DNA of 46,351 bases, from contig JACQAM010000021.1 of the NCBI GenBank assembly GCA_016194975.1, forward strand, positions 1 through 46,351, in the 5' to 3' direction. This DNA comes from Bacteroidota bacterium. Its GTDB lineage: Bacteria > Bacteroidota > Bacteroidia > Palsa-965. The position numbers and the translations under genes were made by a program. The notes under the pieces are model-generated. The model was not told the origin of the DNA. It was given only the letters and a program-made list of their open reading frames with translations, and searched no databases. This document shows, in pieces, positions 16,759 through 28,300 of this stretch (position 1 is its first letter; each line of letters opens with the position of its first letter).

Positions 16759-17982
16759 ATGAAAAAATATTTTCTCTTTTCCTCAGCGTCGCTTTTCGTT
16801 TTTTCAGTAACAGGTTTCGCACAGATCATGGGCGGATGGCTGCCGAAAGCAGATTTTCCTACCAATGGAAGATCGGCTGCCGTTGGTTTCAATGTCGGAA
16901 CAGCAGCTTACGTTTGCACCGGCGTTGATAGCGGCGGATATAAACGCAGCACTTATCTTTTCAATCCTGCTGTGAATACATGGACACAAGTGGCATCATT
17001 GGGCGGAGTTACCGGCAGCGGGCTCGGTCGCGATGTGGCCATGTCTTTCGCTATTGGAACAAATGCTTACGTTGTAGGCGGACAAGGAACCATTTCTTAC
17101 ATGAGCGATACGTGGAAGTACGATGCAGTGGGAGATGTGTGGACGCAGGTGCAGGCGTTCAATGGAGGAGGACGCCGCGCTGCAGTGGGAATCACGATCA
17201 ATGGAAAAGGTTATATCATTTGCGGACAAGCATCAACCGGTTTGAAAAATGACACGTGGGAATATAATCCAACAAATAATCTTTGGGTGCAGAAAGCGTT
17301 GTATCCCGGAACTGCACGCCGTCTCGCTGTTGGTTTTGTGATCAACAACATTGGTTACGTGGGTACGGGAGATGACGGAATCGCGAAAGGAGATTTTTTT
17401 GCATTCGATCCTACAGCAAATTCCTGGACACCGAAAGCTCCATTTCCCGGAACGCCGCGTTACGGTTCAGTAGGATTTGCACTCAATAACAAAGGATATG
17501 TTGGTTTCGGTTATGACAATACACTGAACAACAGGAAAGATTTTTTCGAATATGATCCTACTTCCAATACGTGGTTGCCGATGCACGATTTTCCGGGAAC
17601 TGCACGCTCCAATTCAGTTGCAGTTTCGTGTCCGAATAACAAAGCGTATGTAGGGCTCGGTTATGATTCACTTTACCGCACCGACTGGTGGGAATTCGAT
17701 CCGCTTTCCACCGGAATAAATGAAAATGTAATTCCGGAAAACGCAGTAAATATTTTCCCGAACCCGATGACGGATGCAGCAACAATTTCCATTGATGCAC
17801 AATATTTGAATTCAGCAACACAAATCTGCATTTATGATCTCAATGGAAAAATGGTGCGTGAGTTGAGTACAAAAAATAATTCTCAACTGAAAATTACACG
17901 CGAAGATCTTTCCCCGGGAATTTATCTCCTGAATGTCCGCTCACAAAATAAACAAGTGACGAAGAAGCTGATCGTAGAATAA
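16759..17982 (+). CDS. Secreted Kelch propeller with T9SS type A tail, paralogue 5
   Basis: A 407-residue last member of the tandem set. Signal peptide (FLFSSASLFVFSVTGFAQ), six Kelch repeats, tail NIFPNPMTDAATISI...QICIYDLNGKMVREL...GIYLLNVRSQ...TKKLIVE. A strong terminator follows 20 bases after the stop, so this is the 3' end of the six-gene operon that begins at 11391. Confidence 0.93.
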   Translation: MKKYFLFSSASLFVFSVTGFAQIMGGWLPKADFPTNGRSAAVGFNVGTAAYVCTGVDSGGYKRSTYLFNPAVNTWTQVASLGGVTGSGLGRDVAMSFAIGTNAYVVGGQGTISYMSDTWKYDAVGDVWTQVQAFNGGGRRAAVGITINGKGYIICGQASTGLKNDTWEYNPTNNLWVQKALYPGTARRLAVGFVINNIGYVGTGDDGIAKGDFFAFDPTANSWTPKAPFPGTPRYGSVGFALNNKGYVGFGYDNTLNNRKDFFEYDPTSNTWLPMHDFPGTARSNSVAVSCPNNKAYVGLGYDSLYRTDWWEFDPLSTGINENVIPENAVNIFPNPMTDAATISIDAQYLNSATQICIYDLNGKMVRELSTKNNSQLKITREDLSPGIYLLNVRSQNKQVTKKLIVE

Positions 17983-18002
17983 TATTTTCATCACAAAAGT
18001 AT

Positions 18003-18034
18003 AACGGGAAGAAGAAACAGCTTCCCGTTTTTTT
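18003..18034 (+). terminator. Rho-independent terminator of the Kelch operon
   Basis: A perfect 9-bp stem, AACGGGAAG/CTTCCCGTT, with a 9-base loop, runs into an uninterrupted T tract. Outer bases TCACAAAA (17991-17998) and TTTTGTGA (18031-18038) extend the pairing. Confidence 0.93.
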
Positions 18035-18068
18035 GTGATTCAGATATCCAAGTGAGATAGTTTTTCCC

Positions 18069-18093
18069 AATCTGCAAATCCGCAATTTCCGCA
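18069..18093. repeat. Short word repeat downstream of the Kelch operon
   Basis: AATCTGCA, AATCCGCA and ATTTCCGCA follow each other directly. It is the same architecture as other word-like repeats in the window, with a different word and no mirrored arm. Confidence 0.55.
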
Positions 18094-18159
18094 CTTTGGT
18101 GGCGCCTACTCAGACAAAATAAACCGTTTCGTGATGACTACCCGTGAAAATTCGTGCTT

Positions 18160-18264
18160 CTGTGACGCGTATTTATGGTCTTGTGATGGCTAAATTTATT
18201 TTTGTGATTCCTATTTCAAATGTTGTGATCGCTAAATTCATTTATGTGATACTTACTCACGGTG
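18160..18264 (+). repeat. Five TGTGA(T/C) motifs at exact 21-bp spacing
   Basis: TGTGAC starts at 18160, and TGTGAT starts at 18181, 18202, 18223 and 18244. Between the motifs, copies 2 and 4 share (C/G)GCTAAATT(T/C)ATTT; the rest is degenerate. The array lies in the 390-base convergent gap (17983-18372) between the Kelch operon and the PorP-like gene. Looser CGTGA words occur just upstream at 18129 and 18142. Confidence 0.85.
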
Positions 18265-18372
18265 GATTGCTGTCAGGATGGTAAGAAAAATAAACCTTCC
18301 GAGAAAAAATCCGACGAAATCATTGGGTGCGGGCTGTAATTATTCCGGGAGAAAGTATTTTCAAAAAAATTC

Positions 18373-19377
18373 TCAGAACATCGGCTTGAACAACGGCTGA
18401 TCACGGAACCCGACAAGTATCAGGGAAAATTCCCAGGCACCCCTTCCGCCGGTATAATTATTCAGCGATGAAGTATTGATATCATAACTGAAACGGAAAT
18501 AATGCTGATCCTGGCGGAAACCAATGTGCGCAACGATTGCATCTTTCCAGCGATAATCAACACCTGCAAGCGCATCGAGCGAAGAATTTTTGATCTTGTA
18601 AAAAACAAGGCAACCTAAATTCGCATCGTACGCTTTTGCCTGATTCATGTAAATAAAATGGGGGCGAAGTGAAAATTGGTCATTGATGGTTATATCACAT
18701 CCTGTTTGCACCACAAAACGCATTGGTAAACGGCTTTTGTAATCTGTGAATGCGTCATTCGGTTTTGTTACGTGATAAATCGAAAAACCTCCGTAAGGGT
18801 GATATTTTTTTTGTTCGTCAATGTATTTATAAAATACACCCAGGTTAGCATCAAATTTCAGAAGGCTTGTATTCGCCCAGGATTCCTGCGGATCAATCGT
18901 GTTGTCGAATGTTCCGGAAGAAGGAGAATATTGAACATCGTAAGTATAAGATGCAGGATCAAAACTTTTATACAAAATTCCCATTTGCAAACCAACCGTT
19001 AAATAATGTTTGTCCGTTCCGTCCATAATATTGTAAGCGCCGGAAGCCATTAAATTAAGTGTGTTGAATTTTCCAGAGCCAGCGTGATTATCTATAAGAT
19101 ATCCGCCCACTCCCCATTTTTTATCTCCCTTGCGAAGTGGCATGTCGTAGGAAAGAAATGCTGTTGAAAACGGTTTTGCAAGAACACTCCATTGAGAACG
19201 GTAATCGCTAACAATACGGTAATCTCCTTTTTCACCGCAGTACATTCCGGTTAATCCGGGATTCATATAAAGAGAAGCGGCTTCACCGTGCGAAAGATGG
19301 AAATCCTCCTGCGCAACTACGAGTTGTGTTGAAATACAACTTGCACAAATCGCGATAAGAAGTTTAATATTTTTCAT
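18373..19377 (-). CDS. PorP/SprF-family T9SS outer-membrane protein
   Basis: A 334-residue protein with a signal peptide (LLIAICASCISTQLVVAQ) followed by the family hallmark: HLSHGEAASLYMNPGLTGMY, then YRSQWSVLAKPFSTAFLSYD, RKGDKKWGVGGYLIDNHAG and a Gly/aromatic-rich beta-barrel ending in F. PorP/SprF proteins sit in the outer membrane, and each seems dedicated to the secretion or attachment of a specific large T9SS type B cargo, as SprF is for SprB in Flavobacterium johnsoniae. It starts 10 bases after the stop of the 3478-residue adhesin gene on the same strand, so the two form an operon and very likely a cargo/partner pair. Confidence 0.95.
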   Translation of the reverse strand: MKNIKLLIAICASCISTQLVVAQEDFHLSHGEAASLYMNPGLTGMYCGEKGDYRIVSDYRSQWSVLAKPFSTAFLSYDMPLRKGDKKWGVGGYLIDNHAGSGKFNTLNLMASGAYNIMDGTDKHYLTVGLQMGILYKSFDPASYTYDVQYSPSSGTFDNTIDPQESWANTSLLKFDANLGVFYKYIDEQKKYHPYGGFSIYHVTKPNDAFTDYKSRLPMRFVVQTGCDITINDQFSLRPHFIYMNQAKAYDANLGCLVFYKIKNSSLDALAGVDYRWKDAIVAHIGFRQDQHYFRFSYDINTSSLNNYTGGRGAWEFSLILVGFRDQPLFKPMF

Positions 19378-19387
19378 AGCTATTTTT

Positions 19388-22300
19388 TTAACGGATAAGG
19401 GTTACGTCGCCGGAAATTTTATAGTCCACACCGTCAAGCGTGGTGCATGAAACCGTCCATACATAAGTTCCTTCCGGTTGCACTTTTCCTTTATAGGTAC
19501 CATCCCATCCGATACTTTGTGATTCAGAATGGAAAATCAGATTGCCCCACTCATTGTAAATTCTGAAGTCAAGCGTTTTGAATGGCCCGCCTTTGACGTA
19601 CAGAATATCATTATGCCCGTCTCCGTTTGGCGTGAAGGCAGAAGGAACAACAGGCGGATTAGTTTCACCATTCACACATGGAACAAATGTTAATGTATCA
19701 GAAGCAGCGGAAACACAACCTGAATCGCTCATCACAGTCAATGTCACAATGTATATGCCCGTATCAGCATAAATGTAGTTCGGGCTTTGCAAAGTGCTTA
19801 CCGCTGAAGAATCGCCAAAGTTCCAACTCCATGAAACAATTGTTCCGGAAAAAATTAATGAACTGTCAGTGAGGGCAACATCAGTCGGACAAGTTATTAC
19901 TGAAGTATAATTTGCTTGCGGTGCAGGATTTACAAACAATGTTCTAGTAATTGTATCCGAACATCCCGCTGCAGTTGCAACTACAAGTGTAACAGTTTGT
20001 ATTCCCGTTGATGTAAAAGTAAAATTCGGATTTTGCTGAGTAGAAGTATCTGTACCTGAAGTCCAGTTCCACGAAACAATATTTCCGTTCGTATTCGTTG
20101 ATTGATCAGTAAATCCAACAGGAGTATTCACGCATGCAGGCCCGCTCGCAAACAATGCATTTGGTTTCGAATTAATCGTAATCACCATTGAATCGGCAAC
20201 AGGATTACAGAATGCATTTCCTGAAGAAGTAAAGAGGATCGTCACAGTGCCATTTGCAGTATCAAGCGGGCCGGGAGTGTAAACCGGATTTACAATTGAA
20301 TTTGTCGGAGTAAATGTTCCATCTCCATTTGTTGTCCAAAGCATTCCGGTTGAATTGCTGACACTTCCATTGAGAGCAACAAGATCGCCTGCGCAAATCA
20401 AAACATCAGGCCCTGATGCAACCATCGGAGCCGGAGCAAATGTCAATACAACCGTATCCGAAGAAGGAAGACATGCGTTTGTCGCTGCGAGAATTAATGT
20501 GACAGAACCATTTGCAGTATCTGCGCTCGAAGGAATATAAGTTGCATTCAATAAAGAACTATCAGGAGCAAAAATTCCACTTCCGCTGGTTGTCCAATAA
20601 CCGGTTCCCGATCCGCCTTGCACTTGACCGTTCAAAACAATTCCTGCCGTGTTTGCACAAACGGCTGTATCGTTTCCTGCAATCGCGAAAGGAATTGGCG
20701 TAATTGAAATTGTAATTGTATCGGCAGAAGAATTACAGTTTCCATTATTTGTTGAAGTAAGAATCAGTAAAACATTTCCCGTTGTTGTGTCTGCTGAACT
20801 TAAATTATAAGTTGCATTGAGTGTGCTGTCATTCGGAGTGAAAGTTCCGCTGCCGGTTGTTGCCCATATTCCTGATGTTGCTCCACCGGAAATATTTCCA
20901 CTGAGATTTACATTCATTGTTCCGGAACAAATTATTTGTGAATTACCGGCGGAAACAAGCGGAGAAGGGGTGAAGATAATGGTCATACTGTCGCTTACTG
21001 ATTGACATAAACCATTTCCTGTCGATGTGAGAATCAGGATTACACTTCCATTATTTATTTCGGATGTATCAGGAATATAAGTCGCGTTGAATGTGGTGTT
21101 ATTCGGATTGAATGTTCCATTTCCTGCTGTTGTCCATATTCCGCCACTCGCAACAGTTACACTTCCATTTAGAATTACATCGGGATTATTCGAGCAAACC
21201 GATTGATCAGTTCCTGCAAAAACAACAGGCCCCGGATTTACTGTAATCAAAACTGTGTCGGATGATGCAAAGCAACCGCCATTTCCAGTCGAAGTGAGAA
21301 TAAGAATTACGACACCGGTTAATGTATCTGCGTTACTTGGCGTGTAGGTTGCATTTAAATTTGAATTCGATGGAGAGAAAATTCCTGTTCCATTTAGTGT
21401 CGACCAAATTCCAGTTCCGCTTCCTCCTGTAATTGTTCCAGAAAGCTGTGCCGCATTATTCGCACAAGCTGTGATATCATTTCCTGCATCTGCAAATGGC
21501 TGATGAGTAATAGTGAGAATTATAGTATCATTAACCGCAAGACAATTTCCATTTCCTGTTGAGGTGAGAATGAGTGTAACAGATCCTGCAATCGTATCCG
21601 CAGCACTCGGAACATAAGTTGTATTCAGATTTGCATTTGATGGAGAGAAAATTCCTGTTCCGTTTGATGTTGACCATTGTCCAGTATTAGTTGCACCACC
21701 AACATATCCGGAAAGATTTGCATTTGGATTATTTGCGCACGTAGAAATGTCTGCTCCTGCAAGAACATAAGGCGCCGGAGTAATGGTAATCGTAAGACTT
21801 GAAGCAATCGGAGAGCAACCATTTGTTGCAGTATAGGTCAGCACAATATTTCCTGCACTTGTATCTGTAGCGCTTGGTGTGTAAGCCGGATTTGAAACTG
21901 CTACCGACGGAGAGAAAATTCCACTGCCATTTGTCGTCCACGTTCCACTTCCTGTTGACGAGTTTCCACTTACAGAAACCAAATCATTATTGGCACAAAC
22001 AGTTTGATCTGAACTTACACTTACAATCGGAACAGGCTGGAAAAATACAACTACGGTATCATTCACCGGATTGCATAATCCGTTGTTGGTGGAAGTTAAA
22101 ATCAATGTTACACTTCCTGCAGTTGTATCTGCGTTGGATGGAACGTAAGTTGGATTGAGAATATTTGCGTTCGGAGAAAATATTCCGCTGCCAAGTGTTG
22201 TCCATGTTCCCGAACCTGTTGCTGAATTTCCGTTAAGCGGTGTATTCGGACTTGAAATACATGAAATAATATTTGCACCCGCATTTACATTCGGCGCAGT

Positions 22301-25300
22301 GCTGATTGTAATAATCATTGTATCTGTAACACTTAGACAAATTCCGTTTCCGGTTGTGGTAAGAATAATTTGTACAACACCTGCTGCAGTATCTGCGGCG
22401 CTTGGTTGATACGTTGCATTCATGTCGGTAGTGGAAGGAGAGAATGTTCCGCTTCCCATTGTTGACCAAACTCCACCTGTCGCAATTGTAAATGATCCGT
22501 TCAGCACCACCACCGAATTATTTGAACAGACAATCTGGTTAGGTCCCGCATCTGCAACTGGTGCGTCAGAATAAGTGATGACGATTTGATCGGAGACCGC
22601 AAGACATCCACCGTTATGGGTTGAAGTCAATGTAAGTGTAACAGATCCCGCCGCTGTATCCGCAGCACTCGGAATATAGGTTGCATTAATCGTGCTGTCG
22701 TTTGGAGAGAAAGTTCCGCTTCCACTGGTGGTCCATATTCCAAATCCCGTCGAAGAGGTTGCCTGGAAAAGTAAATAAGCACCATTGTTTCCGCATACAA
22801 CAACATCTTCACCAGCATAAACGGATGGTGGAGCAGAATAAATAATTGTGATCGTATCTTGATCAGCAAAACAATTTCCATTTCCAGTTGATGTCAGGTA
22901 TATCGTTACAAAACCCGCTGTTGTGTCGGCAGTGCTTGGAATGTAAGTGACGTTGAGCGTGTTTGTATTCGGAGAAAAAATACCGCTTCCGCTTGATGTC
23001 CATGTACCACTTCCGGTATTTGAAGTTCCCGTAATAGTTGCATTCGGATTATTCTTACAAACAGAAATATTATTTCCGGCATTTACAAACGGTGCATTTG
23101 TAATTGTAATAACCATCGAATCAATTACAGAAATGCATTGTCCGTTTCCGGTTGTGTTAAGATACAACGTCACAGTTCCCGCCGAAGTATCAGCACTACT
23201 TGGTGTGTAAGTTGCGTTCAAAGCGGAATTGGAAGGAGAGAATATTCCGGTGCCCGAACTTGTCCATGTGCCGCCACTCGCGACAGTAACAGATCCATTC
23301 AAAGTAACCACATCATTATTCGCGCAAACTGTTTGATCAGCTCCGGCATTTGAAGTAGGCGCATTTGTAATTGTAACAATCATTTGATCATTCACAGAAG
23401 AACAAGCTCCATTGCCGGTCGAAGTAAGAGTAAGCGTAATTGTTCCGGCGGCAGTATCGGCATTGCTTGGATTATAAGTTCCATTCAACGCGGAATTACT
23501 TGGTGTAAAAGTTCCCGACCCGCTTGTTGTCCAAACACCGCTTCCCGTAGTTGAACTTCCTGCTAAAATAACTGCGGCATTATTCGCACAAACAGTTTGA
23601 TCGGTGCCTGCATTTACAATTGCAGGAATATTTATTACAACATTCACAGTCGCTGCATTACTTGTACAACCATTGACATTCACGGTAACCGAATAAGTTC
23701 CTGCATTTGCCGACGTTACATTTGGAATTGAATTATTCTGAGTGGAAGAGGTAAATCCACCTGGCCCGGACCAGGAATAAGTTGCGCCTGCGACAAGAGT
23801 AGAATTGAGATTAAGAGTTGATCCCTGGCAAAGCGGACTGTTGCTCGAAGCTACCGGCGGATTCGGAGTTGGATTAATGACAACTGAAATTGTTGTTGGA
23901 ACACTTGAGCAACCATTATTTGCAGTCACAGTATAAGTTCCTGCTCCGGCAAGTGTAATATTTGAAATTGTTGGATTCTGCAAAGCAGAGGAAAATCCAT
24001 TCGGCCCGCTCCAGGAATAGGTTGCTCCTGGAATTGTATCAACCGAAAGCTGGAGGGTTGTACCAGAACACAACGGGCTATTGCTGCTTGCAACAGGAGT
24101 CACCGGTGTCGAATTGACCGTGGCAACAGTAATGCTGTCCACACTTGTACACCCATTAACAGTAACAGTGACAGAATAAGTTCCTGTTGCCGCTGTGGTT
24201 GCGTTCGTGATCGAAGGATTTTGCAAAGCAGAAGAAAATCCATTCGGCCCGTTCCATGAATAAGTTGCCCCGATAACATTTGTTGCGAAAAGATTCAATG
24301 TGTTGGTCGTACAAATCGGACTGTTGCTGGAAGCGGAGGGAGCAGTAGGAATTGGATTAATAATAACGTTTGTTGTTGCAGATGAACTTGAACAACCATT
24401 AACCGTTACAGTAACAGAGTAGGTTCCTGTATCCGCAAGCGTAACATTTAGAAGATTTGGATTCTGTAATGAAGAACTGAATCCGTTTGGCCCTGTCCAG
24501 GAATAAGTTGCGCCTGCAATAGTACTTGCCGATAAATTCAGGGTTGTGCCAGAACACAACGGACTGTTACTTGAAGCAACCGGAGGAGCCGGGGTAGGAT
24601 TTACGATTACGGTTATTGTTGCGGCAGAACTGCTTGTACAACCAAGTACAGTTACTGTTACAGAATAAGTTCCTGCACCGGCAAGAGTAATGTTTGTAAT
24701 GTTCGGATTCTGTACACCGGAGGAAAAACTATTCGGTCCAGTCCATGAATAAGTTGCCCCGGCAATATTATTTGCGGTCAAATTAAGTGTGTTGCCTGTA
24801 CATACCGGACTATTGCTTGATGCAACAGGAGGATTTGGAATAGGATGAATAACAACATTAGTTGTAGCATTATTACTCGTACATCCATTAACAGTAACTG
24901 TTACAGTATAAGTTCCTCCATTTGCTAACGTTACATTCGCAATTGTATTATTTTGAGTTGATGAACTGAAACTACTAGGGCCTGTCCAGGAATATGTTGC
25001 TCCTGCCACATTGCTTGCGCTGAGATTTAAAGTCGAACCCACACACAATGGGCTATTGCTGGATGCAGTTGGTGGTGCCGGTGTTGCATTTATTGTTACG
25101 GTGGTTGTCGCTGCTGAACTGCTGGAACAACCGGCAACGGTTACAGTAACAGAATAAGTTCCATTCGCGAGAAGAGTTACGTTGGAAATAGTTGGATTCT
25201 GCGATGATGAAGAAAACCCATTTGGCCCCGTCCACAAATAAGTCGCACCAGCAATCGTAGTTGCAAAAAGATTTAATGCATTGCCTGAACAAACGGGGCT

Positions 25301-28300
25301 GTTGCTGGAAGCTGTTGGCGGAGCAGGAATTGGATTTACAATAACATTTGTTGTTGCATCCGAACTCGTACATCCTGAAACAGTAATGCTCACCGAATAA
25401 GTTCCGCTCGCTGCAACTGTTGCATTTACAATATTCGGATTTTGCGAAGCGGATGAAAATGAATTCGGACCCGTCCACGAATAAGTTGCTCCCGCAATAT
25501 TACTTGCAGTTAAATTCAACGTACTTCCTGCACAAATCGAGCTGTTACTTGATGCTGTTGGAGGAGAAGGAATAGGATTAACGGTAACATTCGTAGTCGC
25601 AGCAGAACTGCTTGTACAGCCAAGTACGGTAACCGTAACAGAATAAGTTCCGCTCGCCGCTACTGTTGCATTTACAATATTCGGATTTTGCGATGATGAC
25701 GAAAAACTATTTGGCCCTGTCCACGAATAAGTTGCTCCGGCAATATTACTTGCAGTTAAATTTAAGGTTGTGCCAGAACACAACGGACTGTTGCTCGATG
25801 CAGTTGGTGCAGATGGAATCGGATTGATCGTTACAACAACTGTTCCTGCCGATCCTGTACATCCTGCTACCGTTGCAGTAACAGAATAATTCCCGCTTGC
25901 AGCAACTGTTGCATTAATAATATTCGGATTTTGTGACGCAGATGAAAATGAATTCGGTCCTGTCCAGGAATACGTTGCTCCTGCAATATTGCTTGCGGTT
26001 AAATTTAAAGTTGAACCTGCGCAAATCGGACTGTTGCTTGATGCGGTTGGCGCGGCAGGAATCGGATTCACAGTAACTACAACTGTTCCCGCCGTTCCTG
26101 TACATCCGCCAACCGTTGCGGTTACAGAATAAGTTCCGCTTGCCGCAACTGTTGCATTTACAATATTCGGATTTTGCGATGCAGATGAAAATGAATTAGG
26201 TCCTGTCCACGAATAAGTTGCTCCCGCAATATTACTTGCAGTTAAATTCAATGTGCTTCCTGCACAAATCGGGCTGTTGCTTGAAGCAGTTGGCGCTGCC
26301 GGTGTTGGATTTACAGTTACTACAACTGTTCCTGCAGGCCCTGTACATCCGCCAACGGTTGCGGTAACAGAATAAGTTCCGCTCGCTGCAACAGTTGCAT
26401 TTATTATTGATGGATTTTGCGATCCAGATGAAAAACTATTTGGCCCCGTCCACGAATAAGTCGCACCTGCAATATTACTTGCCGTTAAATTAAGAGTTGT
26501 GCCAGAACACAACGGGCTGTTGCTTGAGGCAGTTGGTGCCACAGGAATTGGATTTACGGTTACAACAACCGTTCCGGCTGATCCTGTACATCCTGCCACT
26601 GTTGCGGTCACAGAATAAGTTCCGCTTGCTGCAACTGTTGCATTTACAATATTGGGATTCTGTGACGAGGATGAAAAAGAATTCGGTCCCGTCCAGGAAT
26701 AAGTTGCTCCCGCAATACTACTTGCAGTTAAATTCAATGTACTTCCCGCGCAAATCGGGCTGTTGCTTGATGCTGTTGGTGTGGCGGGTGGCGGGCTTAC
26801 GATTACTGAAACGGTTCCTGCCGGACCTGTGCATCCTCCAACTGTTGCAGTTACAGAATAAGTTCCGCTTGCAGCAGTTGTTGCATTTACAATTGAAGGA
26901 TTTTGCGAGGAAGAAGAAAAACCATTCGGTCCTGTCCAGGAATAAGTTGCGCCGGCAATATTGCTTGCAGTTAAATTTAAGGTTGTGCCAGAACACAACG
27001 GGCTGTTGCTCGACGCAGTTGGTGCAGCCGGTGTTGGATTAACAGTCACACTTGTTATTCCTGCCGGCCCGGTACATCCGCCAACCGTGGCAGTTACAGA
27101 ATAAGTTCCACTTGCAGCAACAGTAGCATTTACAATATTCGGATTTTGTGAGGAAGATGAAAATAAATTCGGGCCAACCCAAGAATATGTTGCACCGGCA
27201 ATATTGCTCGCAGAAAGATTTAATGTTGACCCTTCACAAATCGGGCTGTTGCTCGATGCTGTTGGTGCAACGGGAGCTGGCGTTATAGTTACAATAGTTG
27301 TTCCTGCCGGCCCCGTGCATCCGCCAACTGTAACTGTTACAGAATAAGTTCCCGCAGCTGCAACAGTAGCATTTGTAATAGTTGGATTTTGAGATCCGGA
27401 TGAAAATGAATTCGGACCTGTCCATGAATAAGTTGCTCCGACAATATTGCTTGCAGTTAAATTCAAACTACTTCCTGCGCAAATCGGGCTGTTGCTCGAA
27501 GCAGTTGGAGCAACAGGAGTTGGATTTACTGTAATAGTAACGTAAGATGGCCCGCCCGGACATCCGCCATTATCTGCAACGACAGTATAGGTAGTTGTTA
27601 CCGTTGGTGTCGCAATCGGATTTGCAGAAGTCGAATTATTTAAACTTGAACTTGGCGACCAATTATAAGTTGCACCCGGAGGCCCTGTTGGAGAACCACC
27701 TAAGGTTACAGATTGTCCCTGGCAAATTGTTGTGTTATTGCCCGGATTTAAAGTAAAAGCAGTTGGCCTGTGCGCGGGAATGAGCGCAGCATTCAGATAC
27801 ATGCGTTGCGCATTAATGTAGGTAAGCGTACTCCAATTTGTTGCGTAAGTGTGTCCTCCTAAATAAAAAACATTGCTTCCAACAGAATCAGGTGATGTAA
27901 GATGAGCGCCTCCTGTAAAAACATTATCTATGTTTGTTGAACTGCTGATTGCATAATAAAAATTTGGCACCCAAGATCCTCCGTTCAACACCCAGTTTAC
28001 TTCCGATCCTCCTGGATTTGCAATAACAGTTCCTTCAAATTGCTGGTAAGCCAGATCAGGATTATAATATGCGTTCGTAATTGAATTATTTACGATTGTA
28101 ACTCCATTCGTTGATTCAAAATGATAGGGACCCTGATTATTTTCGTAAGTATCAACGCCTTTGCATTCTGCTAAAAAATTTCCTCCTTCATTTACAAACG
28201 TTCTGACACTCGCAGTAATTCCTGTATCGGCAACGGTTCCTGCCCAATGCGCTTCAGAACAAAAAGTATAACATTGAGCAAGCCCGGTAAAAAGCCCGGT

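Noticed and set aside
18244-18259. Possible CRP site TGTGA...TCAC
   Set aside because: The half-sites are 7 bases apart rather than 6, only one copy of the array shows it, and the site is in a convergent gap.
18160-18290. Short peptide gene with heptad repeats (VIAKFIY, VIPISNV)
   Set aside because: No start codon in context, a stop just upstream, and the 7-residue period follows from the 21-bp DNA repeat.
18337-18350. AATTATTCCGGGA shared with 38981-38993
   Set aside because: A single 13-base match with unrelated flanks; probably chance, or a shared AT-rich word.
26497-27042. Plus-strand open frame of 181 codons inside the adhesin gene
   Set aside because: It is the antisense of the repeats; low-complexity Leu/Gln/Arg-rich translation and no start context.
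23640-27530. Regular ~243-base repeats that could be taken for a CRISPR or satellite array
   Set aside because: They lie in one uninterrupted reading frame, have no unique spacers, and encode Ig-like modules.
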